From: CAVYXK01 sp963708245
GTDB taxonomy: Bacteria > Pseudomonadota > Alphaproteobacteria > Acetobacterales > Acetobacteraceae
Direction: 5' to 3'
Assembly: GCA_963708245.1 (NCBI GenBank)
Contig: OY970201.1
Location: forward strand, 4,960,001-5,024,000
Length of the DNA: 64,000 nt
Shown here: positions 9,342 to 17,505 of the stretch, piece by piece
Position numbering within the stretch: the stretch's first letter is position 1
How the letters are laid out: each line of letters starts with the position of its first letter
Made by a program: the position numbers and the translations under genes
The notes under the pieces: generated by a model
The model's database searches: none
Told to the model about the DNA's origin: nothing
Seen by the model: only the letters and a program-made list of their open reading frames with translations

Positions 9342-9963
9342 ATGCACTTTCTGTCGCGTGCGGTTCTGGTCCTGGTTCTGTTTCTCGCGCCGGTGGCGCT
9401 GCCGCGCGCCGCGTTGCCGAACGCCGGCGCGGCGCCGGCCGACTCGCTGGTCGGGCAACTTCTGGTGGCCTCCCCGGATATTGGCGATCCGCGGTTCGAC
9501 CACGCCGTCATTCTGATCGTGCAGCACAGCGGGGACGGTGCACTCGGCATCATGATCAACCGTCCGATCGGCGAGGAGCCTGTGGCAAAACTGCTGGAGG
9601 CGGGCGGGCAGGACGCAAAGGGCGTGTCCGGGAACGTGAGGGTGTTCGCCGGCGGGCCGGTGGAACCGTGGATCGGATTCGTCGTCCATAGCGCTGAGTA
9701 CCATCGGTCGCAGACGATCGACGTCGACGGCCGCGTCGCGGTGACCTCCAGCCCGGAGGTGCTGCGGGACATCGGCCACAATGCCGGTCCGCGCAAGAGT
9801 TCTCACGGCGCTCGGGTACACCGGCTGGGGGCCGGGTCAACTCGAGAACGAACTGGCCCAGCACGCCTGGTTCACGATTCCCGAAGACCCGAAGCTGGTC
9901 TTCGACGAAGACCGCGAGAAGGTCTGGGACGACGCCAAGGCGCGGCAGACTATCCCGCTGTAG
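9342..9963 (+). pseudogene. YqgE/AlgH family protein with signal peptide, frameshifted
   Basis: The first frame reads a hydrophobic leader (FLSRAVLVLVLFLAPVALP) and then the AlgH domain: LVGQLLVASPDIGDPRFDHAVILI, GALGIMINRPIGEE and VFAGGPVEPW. After GHNAGPRK the frame is lost. The next frame continues LTALGYTGWGPGQLENELAQHAWFTIP, the normal C-terminal half of the family, ending at 9963. One extra base near 9800-9803 (within AGTTCTC) explains this. A GTG at 9333 is an alternative start. Family members are usually cytoplasmic and lack a leader, so the predicted export is unusual. The molecular function of the family is unclear. Confidence 0.78.
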
Positions 9964-10197
9964 GCTGAGCGAAGCGCCGGCCACATGCAAGAGGATGCGG
10001 CAACGCCGACCGCAACGGCGTAGCAGCAAAACCGCGACAACGCCTGGAGGGAGTGAGCAGGCTGTGGGCGATCCGGCTTTCGGGCGTGGAACCGGAGACG
10101 CCGCGCTGTCCGGTCCATTGCTAATCAGATAACCCCGGCCGCTTAGGGCCACACCCGGATCAACCCAGCGGCTTGGCAGTAGTATATACACTGCGCC

Positions 10198-10876
10198 ATG
10201 CGCATTCTGGTGATCGAGGACGATCCCGAGACGCTGAACTATGTCAGCGGTCGGCTGAGCGAGATCGGCCACGACGTGGCTCGTGCCGCGAACGGGCGCG
10301 AGGGGCTGTTCCTCGCTGGTGGGGGGTCGTTTGATCTGCTGGTCGTCGATCGGATGCTTCCCGCCATGGACGGCATCGGCGTGGTCGCCGCGCTGCGGGC
10401 TGCGGGAGTCGAGACACCGGTGCTGTTCCTCACGACCCTCGGCGAAGTCGGTCATCGCGTCGCCGGACTGACCGCCGGCGGCGACGATTACCTGGCCAAA
10501 CCCTTCGCCTTCGCCGAGCTAGCGGCCCGAGTTCGAGGCGCTGGGCCGGCGATCGCGCAACCTCACCGATACGATGGCACTGCGGGTGGGTGATCTGGAG
10601 CTCGACCGCGGCGCGCGTAGCGTGCGCCGGGCCGGCCAGCCGATTGAGCTGCACACGCGCGAGTTCCAGGTCCTCGAGTTCCTGATGCGCCATGCCGGTC
10701 AGGTGGTGACCCGGACGATGCTGCTCGAAAGCGTCTGGGATCTGCATTTCGACCCGCGGACAAACGTCGTCGATAACTATGTCGCGCGGCTGCGTGCGAA
10801 GATCGACAAGGGGCGGTCAACCGAGCTGATCCATACCGTCCGCGGCGTCGGCTTCATGATCCGTGCGTCCGAATAG
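10198..10876 (+). pseudogene. OmpR-family response regulator, frameshifted
   Basis: The receiver domain is complete (IEDDPE acidic pocket, phospho-acceptor D51 in LLVVDRMLP, and the conserved lysine in YLAKPFAFAEL). After AELAARV the frame breaks. Reading resumes in the next frame as EALGRRSRN and then the winged-helix domain VGDLELDRGARSVRRAG to HTVRGVGFMI. Removing the C at 10534 (in GTTCGAG) restores one 226-codon frame. The downstream sensor kinase gene overlaps its end, so the two form a cognate pair. If the shift is real, the regulator cannot bind DNA. Confidence 0.85.
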
Positions 10877-12200
10877 GCTATTCCGCACGTCGGTCTTCCG
10901 GCTGACGATGCTGTTCGCGCTGCTGTTCGTCGGCTGCGTGGTCCTTCTGTTCGCCGCTATCGAGCTTTACACGTCGCGCACACTCGAAGCCGGTGTCGAG
11001 GGCACTGTGTCGGCACGCCTCTCGGGGTTGATCGGGGCGGAACCGGTCACCACGCCCCACCTCCTGGGTGCCGCAGACGCATCCGCGCAGCAGGGCCAAG
11101 GTGCGTACATCCTGCTGGAGGACTGGACAGGCAGGCGCCTTGCCGGAAACTTGCCCGCAGTACCGCCCGTCACGGGGTGGTTGCGGCTGACGGTCACGGA
11201 CAATGGCGCCCCGATTCCAGTGCTCGCGCGCGGCGTGCGCCTGCTGGACGGCGGCTATCTGCTCGTCGGCCAAGACGCATCGCGCATCGATCAGGTGCGG
11301 GCGGTGATCGCGCGCGCGTTCGCCCTGGGCGGCGCAGTCACTCTGGTGTTCGCCATCGCCGCCGGGTTCCTCTTCAGCCGGCGTATACTCGGGCGCCTCG
11401 CCGCGGTGAGCCGTGCGAGCCAGGAGATCATGCAGGGCGATCTCTCGCGCCGCCTGCCCACACGCGGCACTGGCGACGAGTTCGACCAGCTGCTCGATGG
11501 GTTCAATGCTCTGCTCGACCGCATCTCCGTGCTGATGGAGAGCGTGCGCCAGGTCTCCAATGACATCGCCCACGACTTGCGCACGCCGCTTGCCCGGATG
11601 CTGCACCGGCTTGAGGACGTTCGCCGCCGCCCGCGCACGCCGGGCGAATATGGGGCGGCGATCGACCGCTCGATCCGCGATGCCAGCTCGATCCTCGACA
11701 CCTTCGCCGCACTGCTTCGCATCGCGCAGATCGAGGCTGCCACGGGACGCGATCGCTTCGAGGAGATGGACACGGCCGGACTGGTGGCGATCGTAGCCGA
11801 GCTCTATGGGTCGCTCGCGGAGGAGCGCGGCCAGACAATGACGACGGAAGCGACTTCGGCACGGCTGCTTGGCGACCGCGAACTGCTTATCCAGATGCTC
11901 GGCAATCTCGTCGAGAACGCCTGTCGCTATTCGCCGCCGGGCGCACATATCCGGATCGGCTCGGCAGCGCGGGATGGCGGCAGGCTGTTCTGGGTGCAGG
12001 ATACCGGCCCCGGCATACCCGAGGCCGAGCGCGAGGAGGTATTCCGCCGCTTCTACCGCCTGGAGGCCAGCCGCACGACGCCGGGCAGTGGTATCGGCCT
12101 TAGCCTCGCCGCCGCGGTTGCCGCGCGGCATGGCGGGCGGATCACGCTGCTCGATGCCTCCCCGGGACTGCGAGCGGAGGTGTGGCTGCCTGCGGATTGA
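10863..12200 (+). CDS. Membrane sensor histidine kinase with HAMP domain
   Basis: The 445-residue kinase starts with GTG, overlapping the response regulator by 14 bases. A first membrane segment (LTMLFALLFVGCVVLLFAAIE), a periplasmic sensor region and a second segment around 160-180 precede a HAMP linker. The H-box is NDIAHDLRTPLARM with H237 as phospho-acceptor. The N-box is LGNLVENACRYSPPG, the G1 box DTGPGIPEAE and the G2 box GSGIGLSLAAAVAARHGG, all intact. It should phosphorylate the adjacent OmpR-type regulator. The signal is unknown. Confidence 0.9.
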   Translation: MRPNRLFRTSVFRLTMLFALLFVGCVVLLFAAIELYTSRTLEAGVEGTVSARLSGLIGAEPVTTPHLLGAADASAQQGQGAYILLEDWTGRRLAGNLPAVPPVTGWLRLTVTDNGAPIPVLARGVRLLDGGYLLVGQDASRIDQVRAVIARAFALGGAVTLVFAIAAGFLFSRRILGRLAAVSRASQEIMQGDLSRRLPTRGTGDEFDQLLDGFNALLDRISVLMESVRQVSNDIAHDLRTPLARMLHRLEDVRRRPRTPGEYGAAIDRSIRDASSILDTFAALLRIAQIEAATGRDRFEEMDTAGLVAIVAELYGSLAEERGQTMTTEATSARLLGDRELLIQMLGNLVENACRYSPPGAHIRIGSAARDGGRLFWVQDTGPGIPEAEREEVFRRFYRLEASRTTPGSGIGLSLAAAVAARHGGRITLLDASPGLRAEVWLPAD

Positions 12201-12414
12201 TATTGCGCGGCGCGAGGCTTGACGCAGCTCGACGTGCAATGCGCCCCACGATTGATGCGCTTGACGCTGATCGTTGCGTTGTCATTACACCCTCTCGTCG
12301 TCCGCCTGAGAGGCGCTGCCCCGCCTTCGCCCGCGATATCGTCGCGATGGCTCCGGGACGAGAGCGGGAATTTAGCCTCGATGGCCGGCAATCAGAAAAT
12401 CCGACCGTGGGTGC

Positions 12415-12444
12415 GGATTGAAGCAATCCGGGATAAAAGCCCGG
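12415..12444 (+). promoter_or_regulatory. Two overlapping, mutually exclusive hairpins ahead of a methyltransferase gene
   Basis: GGATTG-aag-CAATCC (12415-12429) and CCGGG-ataaaag-CCCGG (12428-12444) share two bases, so full pairing of one limits the other. They lie 27 bases before the methyltransferase start. This could be an attenuator-like leader, but it does not match a riboswitch consensus that I can recognise. The rest of the 270-base gap after the kinase gene holds nothing identifiable. Confidence 0.3.
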
Positions 12445-12470
12445 TCTGCAACGCCGGAGGGACCTGTCGG

Positions 12471-13301
12471 ATGAGCACGCGGGCAGAGGTCGAGCGTCAC
12501 TATACGAGCGATGCTATCGCCGACCGGATCCTCACAGCGCTGCGCGAGGCGTATGGGCCCGATACGCGGATCACACCGGATTCACTGGCCCCACTTGACC
12601 AGCTCCACGGCCGCGGCGTGGCAGCGACCGAGGCGTTGGGTGCCCGCCTCGCGCCACAAGCCGGCGACCGGCTGCTGGACATCGGCAGCGGCATCGGTGG
12701 GCCGGCGCGATGGATGGCAGCGCATTTCGGCTGCCATGTCACAGGCATCGACCTGACCCAGGCATTCTGCGACGCGGCCGAAACGCTGACCCTTGCCTGC
12801 GGTATGAGCGATCAGGTGCGGATCGTGCACGGCAGTGCGACCGATCTGCCATTTCCTGACGACAGCTTCGATCGGGCGTATTCCCAGAACGTGCTGATGA
12901 ATATCGCCGATAAGCGGCGGTTCTATCGAGAGGCTTTTCGCGTCCTGCGCCCTGGCGGCATGTTCGCGGTGGACCAGATCGCCGTCGGGCTGAACGGGCC
13001 GCCGACCTACCCGCAGCCATGGGCGAGCGTGGCGGAAGCAAGCTTCCTGGCGACGCCGGAGGAGACTCGTGCTGACATTGCTGCGGCCGGGTTCGACATT
13101 GTGACATTTCGGGACACCACCGACGAGGCGATCGCCTTCCAGGAGGAGGCACGGCGGCGCGTTCAGACCGAGGGGCCGCCGCGTTTGGGGCTGCACGTGC
13201 TGCTCGGGGACCGGTTTCGCGAACTGATGCGCAACAGTGCCGACAGTCTGGCGCATCGCCGTACGAGCGTGATCCAGTGCCTATTGCGCCGACCAGAGTG
13301 A
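12471..13301 (+). CDS. SAM-dependent class I methyltransferase
   Basis: The 276-residue protein carries motif I LLDIGSGIGGPARW (residues 68-81), an acidic motif II region (VTGIDLTQAFCDAA), motif III FPDDSFDRAYSQNVLMNI and RVLRPGGMFAV, the order seen in UbiE/Coq5-like small-molecule methyltransferases. The start is set by GGAGG 10 bases before the ATG at 12471. The open frame extends upstream to 12219, but that part has no family similarity. The substrate is unknown. Confidence 0.82.
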   Translation: MSTRAEVERHYTSDAIADRILTALREAYGPDTRITPDSLAPLDQLHGRGVAATEALGARLAPQAGDRLLDIGSGIGGPARWMAAHFGCHVTGIDLTQAFCDAAETLTLACGMSDQVRIVHGSATDLPFPDDSFDRAYSQNVLMNIADKRRFYREAFRVLRPGGMFAVDQIAVGLNGPPTYPQPWASVAEASFLATPEETRADIAAAGFDIVTFRDTTDEAIAFQEEARRRVQTEGPPRLGLHVLLGDRFRELMRNSADSLAHRRTSVIQCLLRRPE

Positions 13302-13425
13302 CCAGGCCGGTTACTGCGTCGGACGGACACTCACACCGCTTGAAAATGAGCGATTCGGGCCACGTATCCCCACCTCCCGCCGCGACCTCCTGAACGGCGG
13401 CCTAGGAGACTTAACGTTCACCGAG

Positions 13426-13632
13426 GTGATGACGATGACGATCTTCATGACCGGTCCGGCGCTGCAGACGCTGCCCGTCCGCATCTACAGCTACATGTCG
13501 GACCGGATCGACCCGACGGTGGCGGCGGTCTCTTCCTTGGTCATCCTGGTCTCGGTGCTGCTGGTTCTGGCCCTGAACTTGCTTGGCGGGTTGCAACGGT
13601 TTGCGGTCGATCGACAGAGGGTTGGTGATGAG
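13426..13632 (+). pseudogene. Remnant of a spermidine/putrescine-type ABC permease C-terminus
   Basis: The translation TLPVRIYSYMSDRIDPTVAA followed by SSLVILVSVLLVLALNLLGG matches the last cytoplasmic loop and helix of PotC/YdcV-like permeases. The rest of the permease is absent upstream, and no partner transporter genes are nearby. Its frame runs on without a stop into the transglutaminase gene, which could mislead automatic annotation into a 384-residue fusion. It is a decayed fragment left by deletion. Confidence 0.65.
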
Positions 13633-13696
13633 GCTGCAATTCGTCCAATTCGGCCCCTATCTGATGGGCCCCCAATTTCAACTGCGCGTCACATGA
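13628..13696 (+). CDS. 22-residue upstream ORF coupled to the transglutaminase gene
   Basis: ATG at 13628 opens MRLQFVQFGPYLMGPQFQLR and ends at a TGA (13694-13696) that overlaps the transglutaminase ATG as ATGA. A GGGTTGGTG stretch precedes its start, while the transglutaminase ATG has no obvious ribosome-binding site. This fits a leader peptide whose translation delivers ribosomes to the next gene. It could also be a chance ORF. Confidence 0.35.
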   Translation: MRLQFVQFGPYLMGPQFQLRVT

Positions 13697-14580
13697 CCGT
13701 CCTCTCCGTCGTCCATCGCACCATCTACCGCTACGCCAATCCAGTCACATTCGGTGAGCACCGGATGATGATGCGACCGCGCGACAGCCACGACCTGCGG
13801 CTGCTCGGTACCGCGCTGGTCCTGCGCCCGGCCGGCGAGGTGCACTGGCTGCACGACGTGTTCGGCAACTCGATCGCTATCGCGCGGTTCCATGAGCCGG
13901 CGGACGAGCTGTTCGTTCAGTCGTCGTTTCGCGCCCAGCATTTCCCACTGGCCGAGGCTGCAGTCGAGGTCGCGGAATCGGCGCGACGTTATCCGTTCAG
14001 CTATGACATGGAGGAAATCCCCGATCTCGGTCGCACCACCGAGCGCCATTACCCGGATCACGATCACCAGGTCGATCGTTGGGCACGCCGCTTCGTCGAT
14101 GCGGCCTCAGATCATGACACAATGGGCATCCTGACCGCGATGACGAAAGCCATCCACCGGGAGCTGCGCTACAACGCGCGCGACGAGATGGGCACGCAGG
14201 ATCCGGTGGCGACGCTCGCATCCGGCAGCGGCACCTGCCGGGACTTCGCTGTGCTGATGATGGAGGCCGCCCGCAGCCTGGGCCTCGCCGCCCGTTTCGT
14301 CTCCGGTTATCTCTACGACAGCAGCCTGATCGAGGGCGGCGAGGCGACGCTGGTCGGCGGCGGGGCGACGCATGCCTGGACGCAGATCTACCTGCCGGGC
14401 GGTGGCTGGCTGCCGTTCGATCCGACCAACGGCCTTGTCAGCGACCACAACCTGATCCGCGTCGCCGTCACGAGGGATCCGAGTCAGGCTATTCCGTTGA
14501 GCGGGACGTTCTTCGGGCGCCCGGGGGATTTTCTGAGCCTGACTGTGGAGGTGGAGATCAAGGCTGAGCCGGAGGGGTGA
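13693..14580 (+). CDS. Transglutaminase-like cysteine peptidase family protein
   Basis: The 295-residue protein starts with the bacterial transglutaminase N-terminal beta region (VLSVVHRTIYRYANPVTFGEHRMMMRPRD). It contains the catalytic triad motifs GSGTCRDFAVLMMEAARSLG (Cys), THAWTQIYLP (His) and WLPFDPTNG (Asp). Such proteins are usually cytoplasmic, and their substrates are mostly unknown. The start at 13693 matches the family N-terminus. The longer frame from 13426 includes an unrelated permease fragment. Confidence 0.85.
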   Translation: MTVLSVVHRTIYRYANPVTFGEHRMMMRPRDSHDLRLLGTALVLRPAGEVHWLHDVFGNSIAIARFHEPADELFVQSSFRAQHFPLAEAAVEVAESARRYPFSYDMEEIPDLGRTTERHYPDHDHQVDRWARRFVDAASDHDTMGILTAMTKAIHRELRYNARDEMGTQDPVATLASGSGTCRDFAVLMMEAARSLGLAARFVSGYLYDSSLIEGGEATLVGGGATHAWTQIYLPGGGWLPFDPTNGLVSDHNLIRVAVTRDPSQAIPLSGTFFGRPGDFLSLTVEVEIKAEPEG

Positions 14581-14663
14581 TCGAGGCGCGCCTCTGCGGC
14601 GGTGCTTGTCGTTGCAGGAAGGAAGTATAACCGCAGAGACGCAGAGCCCGCAGAGGTTGAGGC

Positions 14664-15443
14664 CTATAGCTCGAACAATCGCCCCACTCCCGGCACCGCG
14701 TCGCGCACACCCGCCAGCCGCAGGCAGTGCCATGCCATGGCGTGGTCGCTTGAGGTCACCGGTACGCCGGTCGCGGCTTCCGCCTCGGCCACCACCTCGG
14801 TCAGGCGCAGGCTCGTGCAGGAGACGAACACGCAATCGAGCCTAGTGCTGCGCGCGAGCGCCTTCACGCCCTCGACGATCAACTCCGGCGCGATACGCGC
14901 GGCATCCCGATCGTCGCGCTTGTCGAAGGTGGCGAAGGCCGCAACATCGACACCATGGCTGGTGAGATAGGCGCGCACGCCGGCATTGACTTCCGCCGAA
15001 TACGGCGTCAGCACGCCAACCCGACGGGCTGACAGCGCCTTGAAGGCAGCGAAGGCAGCCGTGACCGGGGTGGTACAGGCGGCCTCCGGCCGAGCGGTAT
15101 GGATAAGACGGAACACTTCGTCCTCGCCGAGCTCCATGCTGGCCGAGGTGCATCCGAATGCCACCACATCAAGCTTGCTGCCGGGCAGAATCAGCTCCGT
15201 CGCCGGCGTGATACGGTCGCGCATGGCGCGTAGCGTGGCCGGGGTAATATCAACGTCATTCCACAGCCGGCTTTCGTACAGCGCAACACCGGGCTGGCGA
15301 ATCAACTGACGGAACTCGTGCTCCATCGTCTGATCCGTCGCCAGGACCAGCAGGCCGATTGCCGCTCGGCGGCCGATGCCCTCGTCCAGACGGCAGGGCA
15401 GCACGCCCAGATCAACCATATGCGCTATCGCAATGTCGTTCAT
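14664..15443 (-). CDS. Asp/Glu racemase superfamily protein (maleate isomerase / EutA-like)
   Basis: The 259-residue protein has the two cysteine motifs of this superfamily, VVAFGCTSASM and CVFVSCTSLRL, on pseudo-symmetric halves. It also contains RRVGVLTPYSAEVN, as in maleate isomerases, arylmalonate decarboxylases and the ectoine-utilisation protein EutA. It lies 18 bases downstream of a D-amino-acid dehydrogenase gene on the same strand, so the pair probably acts on one amino acid. The exact reaction cannot be assigned. Confidence 0.72.
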   Translation of the reverse strand: MNDIAIAHMVDLGVLPCRLDEGIGRRAAIGLLVLATDQTMEHEFRQLIRQPGVALYESRLWNDVDITPATLRAMRDRITPATELILPGSKLDVVAFGCTSASMELGEDEVFRLIHTARPEAACTTPVTAAFAAFKALSARRVGVLTPYSAEVNAGVRAYLTSHGVDVAAFATFDKRDDRDAARIAPELIVEGVKALARSTRLDCVFVSCTSLRLTEVVAEAEAATGVPVTSSDHAMAWHCLRLAGVRDAVPGVGRLFEL

Positions 15444-15461
15444 TCGACGCCTCCTGCTGTA

Positions 15462-16700
15462 TCAGGCGAGACCTTCCGCCGGGATGGCGGGTGCCCGCCC
15501 GCCGATCAGGTCGGCGACCATCCGCGCCGTCCCGTGCGACATGGTCCAGCCAATATGCCCGTGACCTGTATTGTACCACAGATTGCGGTGTGTCTTGCGG
15601 CCTACGATCGGCAGGTTGTCCGGAGTCATCGGCCGCAGCCCTGCCCACATGTCCGCCCGGTCGTAATCCGCGCCGTCCGGGTAGAGCTCCTGGACGACGC
15701 CTTTCATGAAGGCGAAGTCCGAGGGCCTGTGGCTCTTGTCCCAGCCGGCGAATTCCGCGGTCGCGGTCACCCGCACCCGGTCGCCCATGCGCGACACCGC
15801 GACGAGATTGTTCTCGTCGATCGTGCTGATCGTGGGTGGGGCTTGGTGGTTCCCAACGGGAATGGTCAGCGCATATCCCTTGATGGGATAGATCGGCAGA
15901 TCGATCCCGAGCCCGCGCGCGAGGATCGGGCTTTGGCAGCCCAGCGCCATTACATAGGCATCCGCGCTCACCGTCCCCGCGGTCGTGCGCACCGCGGTGA
16001 CCGTGTCGCCGGCCGTGTCGATCCCGGTGATCTCCTCGTTAGTACGGATCTCCGCGCCGCGCGCGCGGCAGATCGCAACGAGCCCGACGGTGAACTTCTG
16101 GCAGCTTCCGCTCTCATCGGTCGGACAGTGGATCGCCCCGGCGATCCCGGCCGCCGCGTTGGACAGCGCCGGCTCGATCTCCAGCATCTGCTGACGGTCG
16201 AGCACGCGTAGCTCCTGCCCGTCCTCGGCAAGAAGCTGCATGTGCGCCACGCCGGCATCGAGCGAATTCTGGTCGCGGTAGAAATACAGGATGCCGCGGT
16301 CGTTGCGGTCGTACTCAATTGTCTCGTCAGCCAGCGTCTGGTGCAGCACACGCTGCGAATAGACCGCGATCTGATGCTTGCGCAGCGTATTCCGCCGCGC
16401 CTTCGCCTCAGTGCATTCGGCAAGGAATCGCAGCGACCAGCCCCACAGACGCGGGTCGAGCGAGGGACGGAAGCGCAGCGCCTGGTTCTTCAGCACCAGC
16501 GACTTCAACAGGATCATCGGCGCACGCGGCGACGACCAGACGAAGGAATGGCCGGGCGCGATCATGCCGGCATTGCCCCAACTTGTCTCCAGCGCGACGT
16601 CGGCGTTACGTTCCAGTAACACCACCTCGTGGCCGTCGCGTAGGAGCTGGTAGGCTGTGGTGACGCCGACCACGCCGCCGCCCATCACCAGAACGCGCAT
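15462..16700 (-). CDS. D-amino acid dehydrogenase (DadA-like FAD oxidoreductase)
   Basis: The 412-residue flavoprotein begins RVLVMGGGVVGVTTAYQLLR with an acidic strand end (VLLERNADVALETSWGNAGM), the DadA signature. It ends with WAGLRPMTPDNLPIVGR and NTGHGHIGWTMSHGTA, the C-terminal FAD contact region. Members deaminate D-amino acids and pass electrons to the quinone pool at the membrane. It is the first gene of a two-gene minus-strand unit with the racemase-like gene. Confidence 0.85.
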   Translation of the reverse strand: MRVLVMGGGVVGVTTAYQLLRDGHEVVLLERNADVALETSWGNAGMIAPGHSFVWSSPRAPMILLKSLVLKNQALRFRPSLDPRLWGWSLRFLAECTEAKARRNTLRKHQIAVYSQRVLHQTLADETIEYDRNDRGILYFYRDQNSLDAGVAHMQLLAEDGQELRVLDRQQMLEIEPALSNAAAGIAGAIHCPTDESGSCQKFTVGLVAICRARGAEIRTNEEITGIDTAGDTVTAVRTTAGTVSADAYVMALGCQSPILARGLGIDLPIYPIKGYALTIPVGNHQAPPTISTIDENNLVAVSRMGDRVRVTATAEFAGWDKSHRPSDFAFMKGVVQELYPDGADYDRADMWAGLRPMTPDNLPIVGRKTHRNLWYNTGHGHIGWTMSHGTARMVADLIGGRAPAIPAEGLA

Positions 16701-16745
16701 CCCGCTCCCCCCCCGCGCGAGGATTTCGAGGGATTGAGCGGCGGC

Positions 16746-16785
16746 GTCGGGTTCCCGTCAAGTCAGTCGGGTTCCCGTCAAGTCA
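16746..16785 (+). repeat. Two tandem copies of a 20-base repeat
   Basis: The unit gtcgggttcccgtcaagtca occurs twice, head to tail and without mismatch, 45 bases upstream of the dadA-like start. It could be an operator for a dimeric regulator or simple slippage duplication. The surrounding 16701-17060 gap has no gene; it becomes AT-rich from about 16960. Confidence 0.6.
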
Positions 16786-16973
16786 GGAGCGGCGGGGTGC
16801 CAGGGCGGCGGCAGTTGCATTGGAAGGATTGGGGTCAGGAGGTCCTTGCAATGAAGCGCTCCCCCGAGCTGTCGGTCACATATTGGTCGAAAAGTCTCAG
16901 GCGCACGGCGCAGAGACAGCCTGATCACGTGACGCGGATCTTCTTAGCCGGCCCACGTTGCTCAATAACGGCG

Positions 16974-16992
16974 CGTTAATGCATTATTAACG
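16974..16992. promoter_or_regulatory. Inverted repeat CGTTAAT-N5-ATTAACG
   Basis: Two perfect 7-base arms around a 5-base loop lie in the only AT-rich patch of the intergenic region, about 70 bases upstream of the kinase remnant at 17061. The form suits a dimeric regulator binding site overlapping a promoter. No regulator can be named. Confidence 0.4.
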
Positions 16993-17060
16993 ATGCAGCA
17001 TTTAGAAAGTCGTTGCAATTACTCATTCATTTAAACTAGTAGGACTGTTGGCCGCCGCTT

Positions 17061-17505
17061 GTGCGGGTTGAGGAACAGTTACGGTCGCTCACACAGGGAA
17101 CCGCGAGGTTCGCTATGGTCGCTAACGACAACCAATCGCCTTGTCTGCCATACTTCGTTCAGACGACTTCGGGCTGCGGAATGTGTCTGCTCGAGGAGGA
17201 TGGCGGAATCACTCGATGGAATTCAGGCGCCGAGCGCCTCTACGGATATCGGGCAAGCGATATTGTCGGATACAGCTTCGCGATTCTGTTCTCTGCTCAC
17301 GAGCAGCAGCTCAGGACACCTGCGATAGCGCTGCGACGCGCGCGACAAGCGGGCCGGGCCGAGCAAGTAAACCAACGGCGCCGTGGTGAATGCGCCCACA
17401 CTTGGTACGCAGCTACTGAGCCGGCTGGCTGACCAACTCGGTGCGCAATTGAGCATAAAGCCTACACACCCCACGCAACTCTCCCTCCGATTCATTATCG
17501 GGTGA
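17061..17505 (+). pseudogene. PAS-domain histidine kinase with internal deletion
   Basis: The 5' part (GTG at 17061 or ATG at 17115) encodes most of a PAS domain: GGITRWNSGAERLYGYRASD and IVGYSFAILFSAHEQ. The frame then degrades. In another frame 17398-17505 reads TLGTQLLSRLADQLGAQLSI and QLSLRF, the last strand and helix of a HisKA_2/HWE kinase ATPase domain, ending in a TGA that overlaps the next gene's GTG (GTGA). The dimerisation domain and most of the ATPase domain are missing. It is a kinase reduced to its two ends, and its overlap shows that it was once co-translated with the following regulator. Confidence 0.65.

Noticed and set aside
13426..14580. A 384-residue permease-transglutaminase fusion protein
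   Set aside because: The N-terminal part is only the end of a permease, with no domain logic. The transglutaminase has its own family-typical start at 13693.
14581..14663. Complementary CCTCTGCGG and CCGCAGAG(G) segments between convergent genes
   Set aside because: The loops are 31 to 48 bases and pairings compete. There is no T tract, so a terminator call is not supported; it may be a common CGCAGAG-type repeat.
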